A stretch of DNA of 64,000 bases from an uncultured Chloroflexota bacterium (GCA_937876225.1 CALFIC010000062.1:18211-82210); one strand, 5' to 3'; counted from the first letter of the stretch, positions 43,829 through 53,193 are shown. Notes: generated by a model from the letters alone, not told the origin. Numbers and translations are program-made.

Positions 43829-45694
43829 CTAGGGATTGAATGATGGGGAAATCCCAACCAAAAGCAAATCACTTCCATTTATCGACGTAATGGTTATTTT
43901 TTTATAGTTGTCAGGAATATGGGCATCAGCAACACGATCCATAGGCGCTACCATAATCTGCGCATCAGGACGGGGTTGGACGTCACCAGAAATAGCTAAA
44001 TAATCGAGCTTTTTGGTTAGAAAATCAATAACCGGCGTGCTTCCTCGTGAAAAATAATCAGTTTCGTAGACATCAATTTTGGTACCAGCCGGTAAATTCT
44101 GGGCATATTTGCCAAATTGCGACGCAATTTGCATCGACCCATCTCCTAAACCATCTTCGATGGTGACAAATTGCGTATAGTATAAATAAGGGCCATACAC
44201 GACACTGTAACCGACGGCAAGTGTCAATACTCCTACCATCACCCACTTGGCAGCGGGAATACGCGGCACGATTAATTGATAAAGAGCTTGCGCACCGACG
44301 GCAATCGCGACGGCAATCGCACCCATCGCATTAATCATACGGTGACCCGCAGCAATTGGATACGACAACGATGCGGTCACACAGGCTAACACGACAATAA
44401 CAAATAGAATCTGCAATTGTTGTGATCGCCACGAAACGAGGCAGGTGCACAATCCAACGACAAACAATACGGCAAATCCCAATGCCAAGATTGGTGAATT
44501 AGAACGGTACCAACCATCTACCGGACCTGTGACAAATGCCAAAAATGATGTCTTGAAATAGGTGGTCAAAATCTGAGTAGGCGTCATTTTGAACTCAATC
44601 GATTGGCGTGATAGCACCGACGATCCATCGGGAGAATCTGGCAAAATCAGTGATGCGCGTTGCAACGGTGCACGGAAATTGTCGGGTTGTTTGTAATAAT
44701 GCATCATCAACGGACTTGCGACGGCTAACGCGACACTGCCACACAATACCAACTGCGCAAGCGCATTCCGCCAAGCTTTGGGCGTATGAATTAACCCTAA
44801 TCCGTACCATATAATCAAGAGCACACCAAATCCGCGCGCACTCGCATACCCATATTGGGCAATCCCAGTCACAATACCGAGTAGGATACTTGTGCGACTC
44901 GTGACGACTTTTGCGCTACGAAGCATGATTCCCAATAACAAAACTGCATAAAAGCTATCATTGATAATTACGAGCCCAATGCGTGAAAAATTTAATAGCA
45001 GACCACATGTCGCAATTACTAATCCCGTAATCAAAGTAAATGGTCGTGACAACAACGGGCGCGACGCCCAAATTGCGAGGGGGATCATTGCCGTACCAAC
45101 CACTACGCTCGGAATACGCAAAGCAAATACGGTATGGCCAAATAAATACGCTGAAGTCCCCGCTATCAAAAATGACATTGACGGAACTTCGAGCCATCCT
45201 GAAATAAATGGATTGTTGAAAGTCCCGTCATAATAGGTCAATCCAAATATTGCTGACGATGCTTCATCACTCGACAATACCGGCGTTTCGGTAAATTGAA
45301 ACCAGCGCAACAAGAAACCCAATAATGTCACAGCTCCAATGAGTAAGAGATATGTACGGTCAGTAGAAAAGAGTGTATTTGCATAATTTTTTATATCATC
45401 GAAAGAAACACTATACATCAACAAAATAATAATCGTCCCTATCCACCCAATGACCATCGCTGGCATCGCTACTGCAAGCCAGGTATTTGCGTTCATACTT
45501 ATGGCAACCCCATAAGCAAATGTGGCGAGTACGGCGGGATAGATTACGCGGCGCTGTTGCGTAAAAAAGAAAATTACTATACTTGCAGCAAGGGCAAGAA
45601 GCGTAATATTTGTGCTATTTTCTACCGTCAGAAATAACATTTGTAAGGGAAAAATTAGCAAACTTACATAAACGAGGTTCTTTCTCGCAAACAT
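43829..45694 (-). CDS. Multi-pass membrane glycosyltransferase, GT39/ArnT-like
   Basis: A 621-residue membrane protein with about 12 helices and a roughly 100-residue external C-terminal domain. Its layout and the first outer loop (WFQFTETPVLSSDEASSAIFG, with the acidic Asp-Glu pair) match dolichyl/polyprenyl-phosphate-sugar-using transferases of the PMT/ArnT/GT83 superfamily. It would move a sugar from a lipid carrier onto lipid or protein outside the membrane. The start at 45694 follows GAGGAGGGGTAT. Acceptor unknown. Codon use appears more AT-rich than its neighbours, as often for surface-glycan genes. Confidence 0.72.
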   Translation of the reverse strand: MFARKNLVYVSLLIFPLQMLFLTVENSTNITLLALAASIVIFFFTQQRRVIYPAVLATFAYGVAISMNANTWLAVAMPAMVIGWIGTIIILLMYSVSFDDIKNYANTLFSTDRTYLLLIGAVTLLGFLLRWFQFTETPVLSSDEASSAIFGLTYYDGTFNNPFISGWLEVPSMSFLIAGTSAYLFGHTVFALRIPSVVVGTAMIPLAIWASRPLLSRPFTLITGLVIATCGLLLNFSRIGLVIINDSFYAVLLLGIMLRSAKVVTSRTSILLGIVTGIAQYGYASARGFGVLLIIWYGLGLIHTPKAWRNALAQLVLCGSVALAVASPLMMHYYKQPDNFRAPLQRASLILPDSPDGSSVLSRQSIEFKMTPTQILTTYFKTSFLAFVTGPVDGWYRSNSPILALGFAVLFVVGLCTCLVSWRSQQLQILFVIVVLACVTASLSYPIAAGHRMINAMGAIAVAIAVGAQALYQLIVPRIPAAKWVMVGVLTLAVGYSVVYGPYLYYTQFVTIEDGLGDGSMQIASQFGKYAQNLPAGTKIDVYETDYFSRGSTPVIDFLTKKLDYLAISGDVQPRPDAQIMVAPMDRVADAHIPDNYKKITITSINGSDLLLVGISPSFNP

Positions 45695-45802
45695 ATACCC
45701 CTCCTCTGCTACAACACCGCAATAACCACAAAAACCTCCGAGTACTGATATATAATCTGTACCTGTAAGGTAGCGCCATACATTCACAAACAGTCGCTAA
45801 AG

Positions 45803-45811
45803 TGCTAATAT
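45803..45811 (+). promoter_or_regulatory. Extended -10 promoter for the PhyH gene
   Basis: TG-C-TAATAT (45803-45811) lies just 6 bases before the ATG at 45818, so transcription would start at or beside the start codon and the mRNA would be leaderless. No ribosome-binding site is seen, consistent with this. Confidence 0.4.
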
Positions 45812-45817
45812 CATAGC

Positions 45818-46771
45818 ATGATTTTTACCAATGAAAGTAGCCTGCCAATGACGTCGACTACCCTCCCCTCATTAACATCGATGCAAAAACCCATCTCCAC
45901 CGATCCCGTGGTATTTGGCACACTCCATGATTGCACTGCACTTCTGCAGGATCCCGTTGCACTCCGGCAACATATGGACTCAGAAGGCTATATCTACCTC
46001 AAGGGAGTGCTCGACACCACGAAAATCGCCGCGGCCCGCCATATCATGGCCGAACGCTTGGCCGCTCAAGGACATATCGACACCAACTATCCTATCGACC
46101 ATTGTATCGCTGCCCCTGATACCAAAGTCGCCTTCATGCCAGACCTCGCCAAAGACAACACGCCACTCATGGAAGTCTTGTACGATGGTGCCATGATCGA
46201 TGTTTTTACACTGCTCCTCGAATCCACCGTCCGCCACTACGACTTTACCTGGGTACGGGCCGTCGCACCCAAACGCGGGACTCCCCCTCATATGGATGTG
46301 GTATATATGGGACGTGGCACCAAAAAGCTCTATACCGCCTGGACTCCGCTCAGCGACATACCTCTTTCCATGGGTGGATTGCTCGTCCTCGAACGCTCAC
46401 ACCAGCATGAAAAACTCAACAACGGCTATGCCAGCAAAGACGTTGATGAATTTTGTGAAAACAAAGTGGGCGAAGGCTATACCAAAATGGGTGGCGGTGG
46501 TAACATCCGTGATGGTGGTTGGCTGTCTGACAATCCCGTCAAGCTCCGCAATGCCCTCGGTGGGCGCTGGCTCACGGCCAACTACGAAGCAGGCGACGTG
46601 CTCATTTTCAGCGTATTTACCGTGCATACCAGCCTCGACAATGCCTCCAACCGCGTGCGTTTATCGACAGACACGCGCTACCAACGTGCCGATGAACCCA
46701 TCGACGAGCGTTGGATTGGTGACGAACCCATCGGCCACGGTGCTGCCGGCAAACGGGGCAAGATTTGTTAA
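45818..46771 (+). CDS. Phytanoyl-CoA dioxygenase (PhyH) family protein
   Basis: A 317-residue Fe(II)/2-oxoglutarate oxygenase. The facial triad is visible: H and D in PPHMDVVYM, and the distal H in FTVHTSLDN, with the 2-oxoglutarate-binding Arg in RVRLSTDTRYQ. PhyH relatives hydroxylate small molecules or fatty acids, including natural products. The ATG at 45818 fits a leaderless transcript; in-frame ATGs at 45848 and 45881 are alternatives. Four redox-related genes follow (FKBP, Rieske oxygenase, P450 after it), but each seems to be separately spaced. Confidence 0.85.
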   Translation: MIFTNESSLPMTSTTLPSLTSMQKPISTDPVVFGTLHDCTALLQDPVALRQHMDSEGYIYLKGVLDTTKIAAARHIMAERLAAQGHIDTNYPIDHCIAAPDTKVAFMPDLAKDNTPLMEVLYDGAMIDVFTLLLESTVRHYDFTWVRAVAPKRGTPPHMDVVYMGRGTKKLYTAWTPLSDIPLSMGGLLVLERSHQHEKLNNGYASKDVDEFCENKVGEGYTKMGGGGNIRDGGWLSDNPVKLRNALGGRWLTANYEAGDVLIFSVFTVHTSLDNASNRVRLSTDTRYQRADEPIDERWIGDEPIGHGAAGKRGKIC

Positions 46772-46777
46772 TTCACT

Positions 46778-46801
46778 GATTCTGCTAACAACGCCAGAAT
46801 C
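46778..46801 (+). terminator. Weak hairpin after the PhyH gene
   Basis: GATTCTG (46778-46784) pairs with CAGAATC (46795-46801); GGGTATTATTG follows. The stem is short and the T tract poor, so this is at most a weak terminator. Confidence 0.25.
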
Positions 46802-46848
46802 GGGTATTATTGAACGTGATGCTATTTTTATCGTGAAGGAATCATCCC

Positions 46849-47193
46849 ATGTCAGAAATCATTACCACACCCTCCGGTCTGCAATACCAAGAAATCACCG
46901 TTGGCACCGGTGCAAGCCCCGTCCGTGGCAAACAAGTCACCGTCCACTACACCGGCACCTTGGTAGACGGCAAGAAATTCGACAGCTCACGTGATCGCAA
47001 CGACCCATTCACCTTTATCATTGGCGTGGGCCAAGTCATCAAAGGCTGGGACGAAGGCGTCGCTAGTATGAAGGTAGGCGGGCGCCGGATTTTGACCATC
47101 CCCGCTGACCTCGGCTACGGTGCCCGTGGCGCCGGTGGCGTCATCCCCCCCAACGCCACACTCGTGTTCGATGTCGAATTATTGAGTGTTTAA
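46849..47193 (+). CDS. FKBP-type peptidyl-prolyl cis-trans isomerase
   Basis: A 114-residue single FKBP domain that speeds prolyl bond rotation during folding. [55 protein letters not shown] and [14 protein letters not shown] contain nearly all active-site residues of human FKBP12 (Tyr, Phe, Asp, Val-Ile, Trp, Tyr, Phe). No signal peptide, so cytosolic. AAGGAATCATCCC precedes the ATG. The Rieske oxygenase gene starts 17 bp downstream, so the two may be co-transcribed. Confidence 0.96.
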   Translation: MSEIITTPSGLQYQEITVGTGASPVRGKQVTVHYTGTLVDGKKFDSSRDRNDPFTFIIGVGQVIKGWDEGVASMKVGGRRILTIPADLGYGARGAGGVIPPNATLVFDVELLSV

Positions 47194-47209
47194 GGACTGA
47201 GAGCATCCT

Positions 47210-48295
47210 ATGGCCACGCCATTTGTATTTGAACCCGATTTAGCCAAAGCGACGACGATTCCTGCCGATTGGTACCGTGATCCGGCACTGCTCGAGCAAG
47301 AAAAAGAGCTGATTTTTGCCAAAACTTGGCAACTCGTCGGCCGCCTCGAGCAACTCAAATTGCCCGGCGATCACTTTACCTGTAGTGTGGTGGATGAACC
47401 GTTGGTCATCACCCGCGATAGTTACGGCAAAATCCACGCCTTTTACAACGTCTGTCGTCACCGTGCCGGTGCCGTTGCCAATGGCGCCGGTCACCGCAAA
47501 ACGTTGCAGTGCACCTATCACGGCTGGACCTACGGCCTCGATGGCAAATTACTCAACACCCCCGAATTCGAAGGAGTCGAATGCTTCGACAAAAGTGAAT
47601 TCGGCCTCAAGCCGGTGCGGGTCGACACCTGGGGACCATTCATCTTTGTCTGTCTCGATGATCAGACACCAGCGTTACACGAGGTGCTGGCCAAAATCAT
47701 CCCCGAAACCGTCCACATGCAAATCGAAAAGATGGGCTTTTATAAGCGTATCGACTACGAAATCGACTGCAATTGGAAGGTCTACGTCGATAATTACCTC
47801 GAGGGCTATCATATTCCCATCGCTCACCCTGGTTTGTTCAAAGAAATCGACTACAACCAGTATTTGGTCGAACCCGAGCGCTATTATTCCAAACAATACG
47901 CCCCGATTCGTGCCAAAGACGATTCGTTGTATCGTCGCAATCTCGACGAAGGCGCCCCCGCACAGGCCCTCTATTACTGGCTCTTCCCTAATTTGATGCT
48001 CAATATCTACCCCGACAACGTGCAAATCAATATTATTTTGCCGTTAGGACCCGAGCGCACCGTCACTATCTTTGAATGGTACTTGCGCGACGTCAATCGT
48101 CCGGGAGTGGCCGAAGATTTCGCGAAATCATTTGCCTTTAGCGACCTCGTCCAAAAAGAAGACATCGAACTCTGCGAAACCGTACAGCGCCGTTTGCGCT
48201 CACGGTCATACCAGACTGGGCGATATTCGGTGGCGCGTGAAAACGGCGTCCATCACTTCCACGGCCTGATCTGTGAACACCTCAACGCCAAGTAA
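47210..48295 (+). CDS. Rieske non-heme iron oxygenase, alpha-subunit type
   Basis: A 361-residue oxygenase. The Rieske centre is CRHRAG (about 82-87) and CTYHGW (about 102-107), and the mononuclear iron site is NYLEGYHIPIAHPG with a downstream Asp in KEDIELCE. The length and the C-terminal fold resemble choline monooxygenase and aromatic dihydroxylating enzymes. It needs a reductase and probably a ferredoxin; none are adjacent, though the 2Fe-2S ferredoxin at 4683-5060 is a possible donor. Substrate unknown. Confidence 0.9.
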   Translation: MATPFVFEPDLAKATTIPADWYRDPALLEQEKELIFAKTWQLVGRLEQLKLPGDHFTCSVVDEPLVITRDSYGKIHAFYNVCRHRAGAVANGAGHRKTLQCTYHGWTYGLDGKLLNTPEFEGVECFDKSEFGLKPVRVDTWGPFIFVCLDDQTPALHEVLAKIIPETVHMQIEKMGFYKRIDYEIDCNWKVYVDNYLEGYHIPIAHPGLFKEIDYNQYLVEPERYYSKQYAPIRAKDDSLYRRNLDEGAPAQALYYWLFPNLMLNIYPDNVQINIILPLGPERTVTIFEWYLRDVNRPGVAEDFAKSFAFSDLVQKEDIELCETVQRRLRSRSYQTGRYSVARENGVHHFHGLICEHLNAK

Positions 48296-48306
48296 TCTCA
48301 CACTAT

Positions 48307-48342
48307 CCAATTCTGGCTGACGATGGGGTCAGCCAGAATTGG
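48307..48342 (+). other. Perfect 15-bp hairpin between the Rieske oxygenase and P450 genes
   Basis: CCAATTCTGGCTGAC (48307-48321) pairs exactly with GTCAGCCAGAATTGG (48328-48342) around a GATGGG loop. CGCATAG follows, with no T tract, so it is not a standard terminator. It may stabilise the upstream mRNA or be an interspersed repeat. Confidence 0.6.
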
Positions 48343-48361
48343 CGCATAGAAACGCAACATT

Positions 48362-49708
48362 ATGCCAACCACCCCCATCCCCCAATCGCTTGGCTTGCCC
48401 AAAATCGGTCATATGCTGGGCTTGACCATCGATGCCATGGCCGTTATGCAACGCATGCACCAACAATTCCCGCACATTGTCGAAATCGCCGTCCCGCCGC
48501 ACACCTTCTTTGTCGTGACTGACCCCGATTTGATTGAAGAAGTACTCGTCACCAAACAAAAACATTTTCACAAAGATGGTTTTTTAAAACACCACGCCCG
48601 GGCCTTATTTGGCAACGGCTTACTGAGCAGTGATGGTGATTTTTGGTTGCGCCAACGCCGGATGGCTCAACCCGCCTTCCATCGCCAACGGATTACGGAA
48701 TATACCGAAATTATCATCGCCAAAACCGCCACCGCACTCGCCACGTTGCCCGTTAATCAACCCATCGACATTCTCGCAACGATGATGGAATTGACCCTGA
48801 CCATCGTGGCCGAAACGTTGTTTGGTACGATTACCCCCCGTCAACTCACCACCATCGGACAGGCACTGCACGACGCAATGGATTATTTTGCGGGGGATCC
48901 GCTCCGCGACATCACGGCAAGTATCACCAAATTACCGCTCCATGACGCCAAAAACACTGCTTATACGCACGCAATTACCACACTCGATACGGTGATAGAC
49001 GAAATCATCGCCGTGCGTATTGCCCAACCACGCGCATCTACTGATTTACTAGGCATGTTTCTGGCAGCCCGTGACGATGACGACCAGCCCATGTCCCACA
49101 GCCAATTGCGTGACGAATGCAAAACACTCTTTTTGGCGGGCCACGAAACCACCGCGCTCACATTGACCTGGAGCATTTGGCTGCTCCTGCGTCATCCTGA
49201 TTGCATGCGCACGATGCACACTGAGCTTACGCAAGTCATTGGTGACCGCCTACCGACAATGGCCGACATCCCCAATTTGGTCTATACCGAACAAGTCATC
49301 CGCGAAGCCATGCGCCTCTACCCACCTGCCTACACCATTGCGCGCTCGTGTATCACCGATGTGGTGATTGGCGAATATGCCATCCCTGCCGGCAAAGATG
49401 TGACCCTCAGTCAATACGCCATGCACCGTGATGCGCGCTGGTATGACCAACCTGACACATTCATCCCCAGCCGTTGGAGTGAGGAATTCAAAGCACAGCT
49501 CCCTAAATATGCGTATTTCCCCTTTGGGGGTGGTCCTCGCTTGTGTATCGGTCAGCAGTTTGCCCTCGTAGAAGCCACCCTGATTCTGGCGATGGTGATG
49601 CGGCATGGCGACTGGCAATTAATGCCATGGCAACGCATCGTCCCGCAGCCTGCGATAACTTTGCGCCCCAAACGAGGTGTGATGGTGCAAATTCACCGCC
49701 GCGCGTAA
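48362..49708 (+). CDS. Cytochrome P450
   Basis: A 448-residue heme monooxygenase. The I-helix oxygen-activation motif is LFLAGHETTALTLTW, the K-helix E-x-x-R is EAMRLYPPAY, the PERF-like region is FIPSRWSEEF, and the heme loop FPFGGGPRLCIGQ places the iron ligand at Cys395. There is no N-terminal membrane anchor, so it is soluble, and the sequence resembles CYP102-heme-domain/CYP110-type fatty-acid or terpene hydroxylases. A redox partner is not adjacent. There is no obvious ribosome-binding site at its start. Confidence 0.94.
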   Translation: MPTTPIPQSLGLPKIGHMLGLTIDAMAVMQRMHQQFPHIVEIAVPPHTFFVVTDPDLIEEVLVTKQKHFHKDGFLKHHARALFGNGLLSSDGDFWLRQRRMAQPAFHRQRITEYTEIIIAKTATALATLPVNQPIDILATMMELTLTIVAETLFGTITPRQLTTIGQALHDAMDYFAGDPLRDITASITKLPLHDAKNTAYTHAITTLDTVIDEIIAVRIAQPRASTDLLGMFLAARDDDDQPMSHSQLRDECKTLFLAGHETTALTLTWSIWLLLRHPDCMRTMHTELTQVIGDRLPTMADIPNLVYTEQVIREAMRLYPPAYTIARSCITDVVIGEYAIPAGKDVTLSQYAMHRDARWYDQPDTFIPSRWSEEFKAQLPKYAYFPFGGGPRLCIGQQFALVEATLILAMVMRHGDWQLMPWQRIVPQPAITLRPKRGVMVQIHRRA

Positions 49709-49790
49709 TGTTTTTTTATTGATTGAAAAAAATATCCTGCGCCGCACGGGACAACAGCACACAGAATCACCCAGTGGCGCACGATCCTGC

Positions 49791-49817
49791 GGGGTACGGC
49801 ATCATTATGCCTACCCC
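49791..49817. other. Imperfect hairpin between the convergent P450 and protease genes
   Basis: GGGGTA (49791-49796) and GGCAT pair with ATGCC and TACCCC (49807-49817), with one bulged C. No T tract is present on either side. The rest of this 131-bp gap holds nothing recognisable. Confidence 0.35.
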
Positions 49818-49839
49818 GATGTGGTATGTCTACGATTCG

Positions 49840-50739
49840 CTAATACGTGCGGGGGGTCACAGGAATGGCTAATTGCAACGTTTTGCCAGCTCGCACCACA
49901 TCGACAGTCAACACCATGCCGATAGCATCGCGGCGCAATATTTTACGCACATCATAACGGCGTACGATGGGGATGTTGTTGATGCGCTCGATGACGTCAC
50001 CGACTTCAAATAGTGATGGAGTGGTGCGGATGCGTTGCACCGTAATGACTTGGTGGTCACTGCCGTCATCAGCCCAATGCTCGCCAATCGAAATCCCCAG
50101 CGTACCGCGGAGTACCGCACCATGGGCGATTATTTCGGGGATGACATCGCCCACTATTTCAGCAGCAATCGCAAAACCAATATTGTCGGCATCGGCATAT
50201 TTAGCCACATTGACTCCCATTACCTGCCCTTGCCAATCAATCAATGGACCACCCGAATTGCCAGCATTGATGGCAGCATCGATTTGAATGCTCTCTTCAA
50301 TGAAGCCGTAGTCATTGGGGACTTGACGAGACAAGCCACTCACCACCCCAAAACTAATCGACTCGCGAAAGCGCAACGGCGATCCCATCGCGATACATAC
50401 TTCCCCAAGTTGCGCCGGCGTGGTACGGAGCGGTAACGGTGGTGGCGAGGCAATCGATGAATTACAGCGTAATACCGCCAAATCACTGGCTGGATCAACC
50501 CCTACAATTTGTGCAGATACCGCTTTACGTCCCACAAATTGCACCGTCAAGTTGCGTTCAAGGTTTTTGACGACATGATAATTGGTCACGACATGTCCGA
50601 AATCATCATAGACCCACCCCGATCCCGAACCACCCGACGTAATATCGATGGTCATCCCAGCTATGGTCGCCGTACTATGGCGCGTCTGAGCAACGAGTTG
50701 AGTAATCTGTTGATTAAATAGCAATAACGTCTGCGTCAT
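49840..50739 (-). CDS. HtrA/DegP-like serine protease with PDZ domain, no signal peptide
   Basis: A 299-residue protease. The catalytic triad is in GHVVTNYHVVK (His), ASDLAVLR (Asp) and DAAINAGNSGGPLID (Ser). About residues 200-295 form one PDZ domain (GDVIERINNIPIVRRYDVRKIL). Unlike ordinary HtrA/DegP proteins, it lacks a signal peptide or membrane anchor, so it appears cytosolic. The start at 50739 has AGGAGG 8 bases before; an ATG two codons earlier is too close. It is 13 bp behind a YbjN-like gene, so the two likely function together. Confidence 0.85.
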   Translation of the reverse strand: MTQTLLLFNQQITQLVAQTRHSTATIAGMTIDITSGGSGSGWVYDDFGHVVTNYHVVKNLERNLTVQFVGRKAVSAQIVGVDPASDLAVLRCNSSIASPPPLPLRTTPAQLGEVCIAMGSPLRFRESISFGVVSGLSRQVPNDYGFIEESIQIDAAINAGNSGGPLIDWQGQVMGVNVAKYADADNIGFAIAAEIVGDVIPEIIAHGAVLRGTLGISIGEHWADDGSDHQVITVQRIRTTPSLFEVGDVIERINNIPIVRRYDVRKILRRDAIGMVLTVDVVRAGKTLQLAIPVTPRTY

Positions 50740-50751
50740 CACCATATCCTC

Positions 50752-51615
50752 CTACACATCAATCACATCATCGGCGAGTGATGTGCCAATCAATTCGCCA
50801 CCAAAACTAGCATACAGCCGATCGTCGTAGTGGTCGGCTAGGAATTGGACTTGCATCACCACATTGAGCAGTGATTGTTCGTTGAGGGCATACGGAAAAA
50901 TACTCGACTCCAAAATAATCAGGCCATCTTTTTCAAACATACGACCAATTTGAAGCACCGCATTAATATGATTCAATGTTTCATATAATTCACTACTGCG
51001 GACTATTTTTTTGATAAGTACGGCATAGACACGTACAATCAAGGGCTCGGGTGCGACGGTGACGCACATTACCGCACTACCCGCCGGCATAATAATATCG
51101 CCATCTTCGTCAATCGTAATCGCATTTTTTTCGAAATGACTGGCAAGGGTCTGCAACACAAATTGGCGCAACACATCGACAGGATTATCGTTTTTGCTGA
51201 TAACTGGTGTAATCACTACTGGCGCAGTATCGTCTTGAATGGGAGCAGGGGATTCGGGCAACCGCACACCTGATTCGTTGCGTTCGCCAAGAGCGATGAA
51301 TTCAATCAATACTACATCGCGGAGCCCGGCACTATTGCGGCAACTACGCAAATAAATCATGTCATCACTGATACTAATATCACCAACTTGACGCATTCGC
51401 ATTGCTTCGGCAATGCGTTGCGACGCATTTTTGTCCATTACAAGCCAATGATCGAGCAACAGTGGCCAGGCTACTTGGATGAATTCTTGATTGGGACGCT
51501 TGCCAAAGCGGGTTACGAAGTGCGCTGCTGCAACACCCTGCAAATGAAATATTTTGGCCAGAATTTCACGCAAATTGGCGTCGATATTGTCCCATTGAAA
51601 ACGAAATCGCGGCAT
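50752..51615 (-). CDS. YbjN / type III secretion chaperone-like protein
   Basis: A 287-residue protein. The C-terminal half (about 160-285) matches the YbjN/CesT-like peptide-binding fold: SSELYETLNHINAVLQIGRMF, then LIILESSIFPYALN and FLADHYDDRLYASFGGEL. The N-terminal half is similar in pattern but diverged, possibly a second copy. Such proteins can bind peptides or act as chaperones. The start at 51615 is chosen because the earlier codon gives a non-family tail. It is tightly linked to a cytosolic HtrA-like protease, suggesting a chaperone/protease pair. Confidence 0.6.
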   Translation of the reverse strand: MPRFRFQWDNIDANLREILAKIFHLQGVAAAHFVTRFGKRPNQEFIQVAWPLLLDHWLVMDKNASQRIAEAMRMRQVGDISISDDMIYLRSCRNSAGLRDVVLIEFIALGERNESGVRLPESPAPIQDDTAPVVITPVISKNDNPVDVLRQFVLQTLASHFEKNAITIDEDGDIIMPAGSAVMCVTVAPEPLIVRVYAVLIKKIVRSSELYETLNHINAVLQIGRMFEKDGLIILESSIFPYALNEQSLLNVVMQVQFLADHYDDRLYASFGGELIGTSLADDVIDV

Positions 51616-51640
51616 GCGCTCTACCCTTTGTCTACAAACA

Positions 51641-51682
51641 ATCTCCCACACGCGGCTACGCATGCAACCGCATGTGGGAGAT
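51641..51682 (-). terminator. Terminator-like hairpin after the arabinofuranosidase gene
   Basis: 51641-51655 and 51668-51682 (ATCTCCCACACGCGG and CCGCATGTGGGAGAT) form a 15-bp stem with one wobble on the minus strand, followed by TGTTTGT. It probably ends the GH51 transcript ahead of the YbjN-like gene. Confidence 0.6.
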
Positions 51683-51690
51683 ATACGAAT

Positions 51691-53193
51691 TTAGGCGTGC
51701 AAGTCGATGGCGGTGGTCGATAACGGTGGTACCGTCACGATAATTACTCCGTCCTGCACAATCGGTGTGGCCAATGATTTACTCGTCAACACCTGTGGTT
51801 GTGCAAAGGTGTTATGAGCCTTGGGATCAGTGCCCCACAACGATTCAGCGGCGGTGGCTTTGACCGGCGCCAGACCATCATCGAAGCGAATCGAGACCGT
51901 CACTGCTTTGTCGAGGCTACGATTGACCACAAAGCAGGCGCCCTGGTTCGTCGCTTCATTCCACGACGCAGACACGTCGATCATTGGGACATCCGCTTCG
52001 GTTTTGGTGGAATAGACCGGTGCTTGTACGACAGCGTCGAGTGAGGCACCCACGGCGCGCTTGGCCATCATCATGAAGGGATAGAAAATGCTCTGAATCA
52101 ACATGGCATCTTTGGTGGTCAAAATGGGCGCAATCACGTTGACCATTTGTGCCAAACAAGCCGCTTCGATGACGTCACATTTGCGCAAAAAGACGTTCAG
52201 CCACTGCCCAACCACGAGGGCATCTTCGAGGTTGTAAACTTCTTCAATCAAATGAGGGGCAACAGTCCACTTGCCGTCCATTTGCATGTTTTTGTACCAG
52301 ACATTCCACTCGTCCCACGACAATTTGACCGTCTTTTTGGAACGTTTGACTGCTTTGACGTAGCGGATGGTCGATGCCAAGGTATCGACATAGTCTTCGA
52401 GGGCACGGGCAATCGCAAGATATGATGCGGTATCGTCATTGCGATTACCGGCATAGTAATGCATCGACAACACGTCGACGTGGTCATAACAATGCTCGAG
52501 GATGGTGCGGTCCCAGTTGGGGTAGGTGGGCATGCTACTGCTCGATGAACCGGCCAGGACCAATTTAATGGTCTCGTCTTGCCATTTCATCATCTTGGCG
52601 GCTTCGAGGGCTTTTTTGCCGTAATCGACCGCATCGAGGTGGCCAATCTGCCACGGGCCGTCCATTTCGTTGCCCAAACACCACCACTTTACTCCCCATG
52701 GATCGGCTTGACCGTTGGCAACCCGCTTGTCGGCCCAATAGCTCCCAGCTGGGGCATTGACATACTCGACGTAGGCTGATGCTAGGGCAATATCGCCGGT
52801 ACCGAGATTGACACCCAACATCGGTTCAGCACCGAGGCGGGCACAATAATCGAGGAATTCATGCGTACCAAAATGGTTGGTCTCGAACGACTTCCAGGCA
52901 AGTTCGCGTTTGCGGGGGCGTTGTGATACCGGTCCCACGCCATCGCGCCAATCGTAACCACTCAGCATATTGCCACCAGGGTAGCGCATAATCGTGACGC
53001 CCATTTGATTGAGGGCACCTAACACATCAAGGCGAATGCCTTTGGCGTCGGCGTGGGGTGAACCTGGATCGTAAATACCTTCGTACACACAGCGACCCAT
53101 GTGCTCAATGAATCCCCCAAACAAGGTGGGAGAAATGTGGCCAACCACGCGGCGACGATCTAGTGCAATATGTGCACTGAGTTGCTCAGCCAT
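51691..53193 (-). CDS. Alpha-L-arabinofuranosidase, GH51
   Basis: A 500-residue glycosidase releasing L-arabinose from arabinan or arabinoxylan fragments. The catalytic acid/base is E176 in CLGNEMDGP and the nucleophile E295 in SWDEWNVWY; GGFIEHMGRCVYEGIYDPGS near the start and MRYPGGNMLSGYDWRDG are typical of GH51. No signal peptide, so it acts on imported oligosaccharides in the cytosol. The start at 53193 follows GAGGAAGTC. No sugar transporter gene is close by. Confidence 0.95.
   Translation of the reverse strand: MAEQLSAHIALDRRRVVGHISPTLFGGFIEHMGRCVYEGIYDPGSPHADAKGIRLDVLGALNQMGVTIMRYPGGNMLSGYDWRDGVGPVSQRPRKRELAWKSFETNHFGTHEFLDYCARLGAEPMLGVNLGTGDIALASAYVEYVNAPAGSYWADKRVANGQADPWGVKWWCLGNEMDGPWQIGHLDAVDYGKKALEAAKMMKWQDETIKLVLAGSSSSSMPTYPNWDRTILEHCYDHVDVLSMHYYAGNRNDDTASYLAIARALEDYVDTLASTIRYVKAVKRSKKTVKLSWDEWNVWYKNMQMDGKWTVAPHLIEEVYNLEDALVVGQWLNVFLRKCDVIEAACLAQMVNVIAPILTTKDAMLIQSIFYPFMMMAKRAVGASLDAVVQAPVYSTKTEADVPMIDVSASWNEATNQGACFVVNRSLDKAVTVSIRFDDGLAPVKATAAESLWGTDPKAHNTFAQPQVLTSKSLATPIVQDGVIIVTVPPLSTTAIDLHA

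Noticed and set aside
47316..47996. 226-codon open frame on the plus strand
   Set aside because: Overlaps the Rieske oxygenase in another frame; Ser/Thr/Pro-rich sequence without motifs.
48362..49708. Ferredoxin/P450/Rieske functional cluster
   Set aside because: P450 and Rieske genes are adjacent but separated by a hairpin and lack a reductase; the ferredoxin is about 42 kb away, so a single system is not supported.
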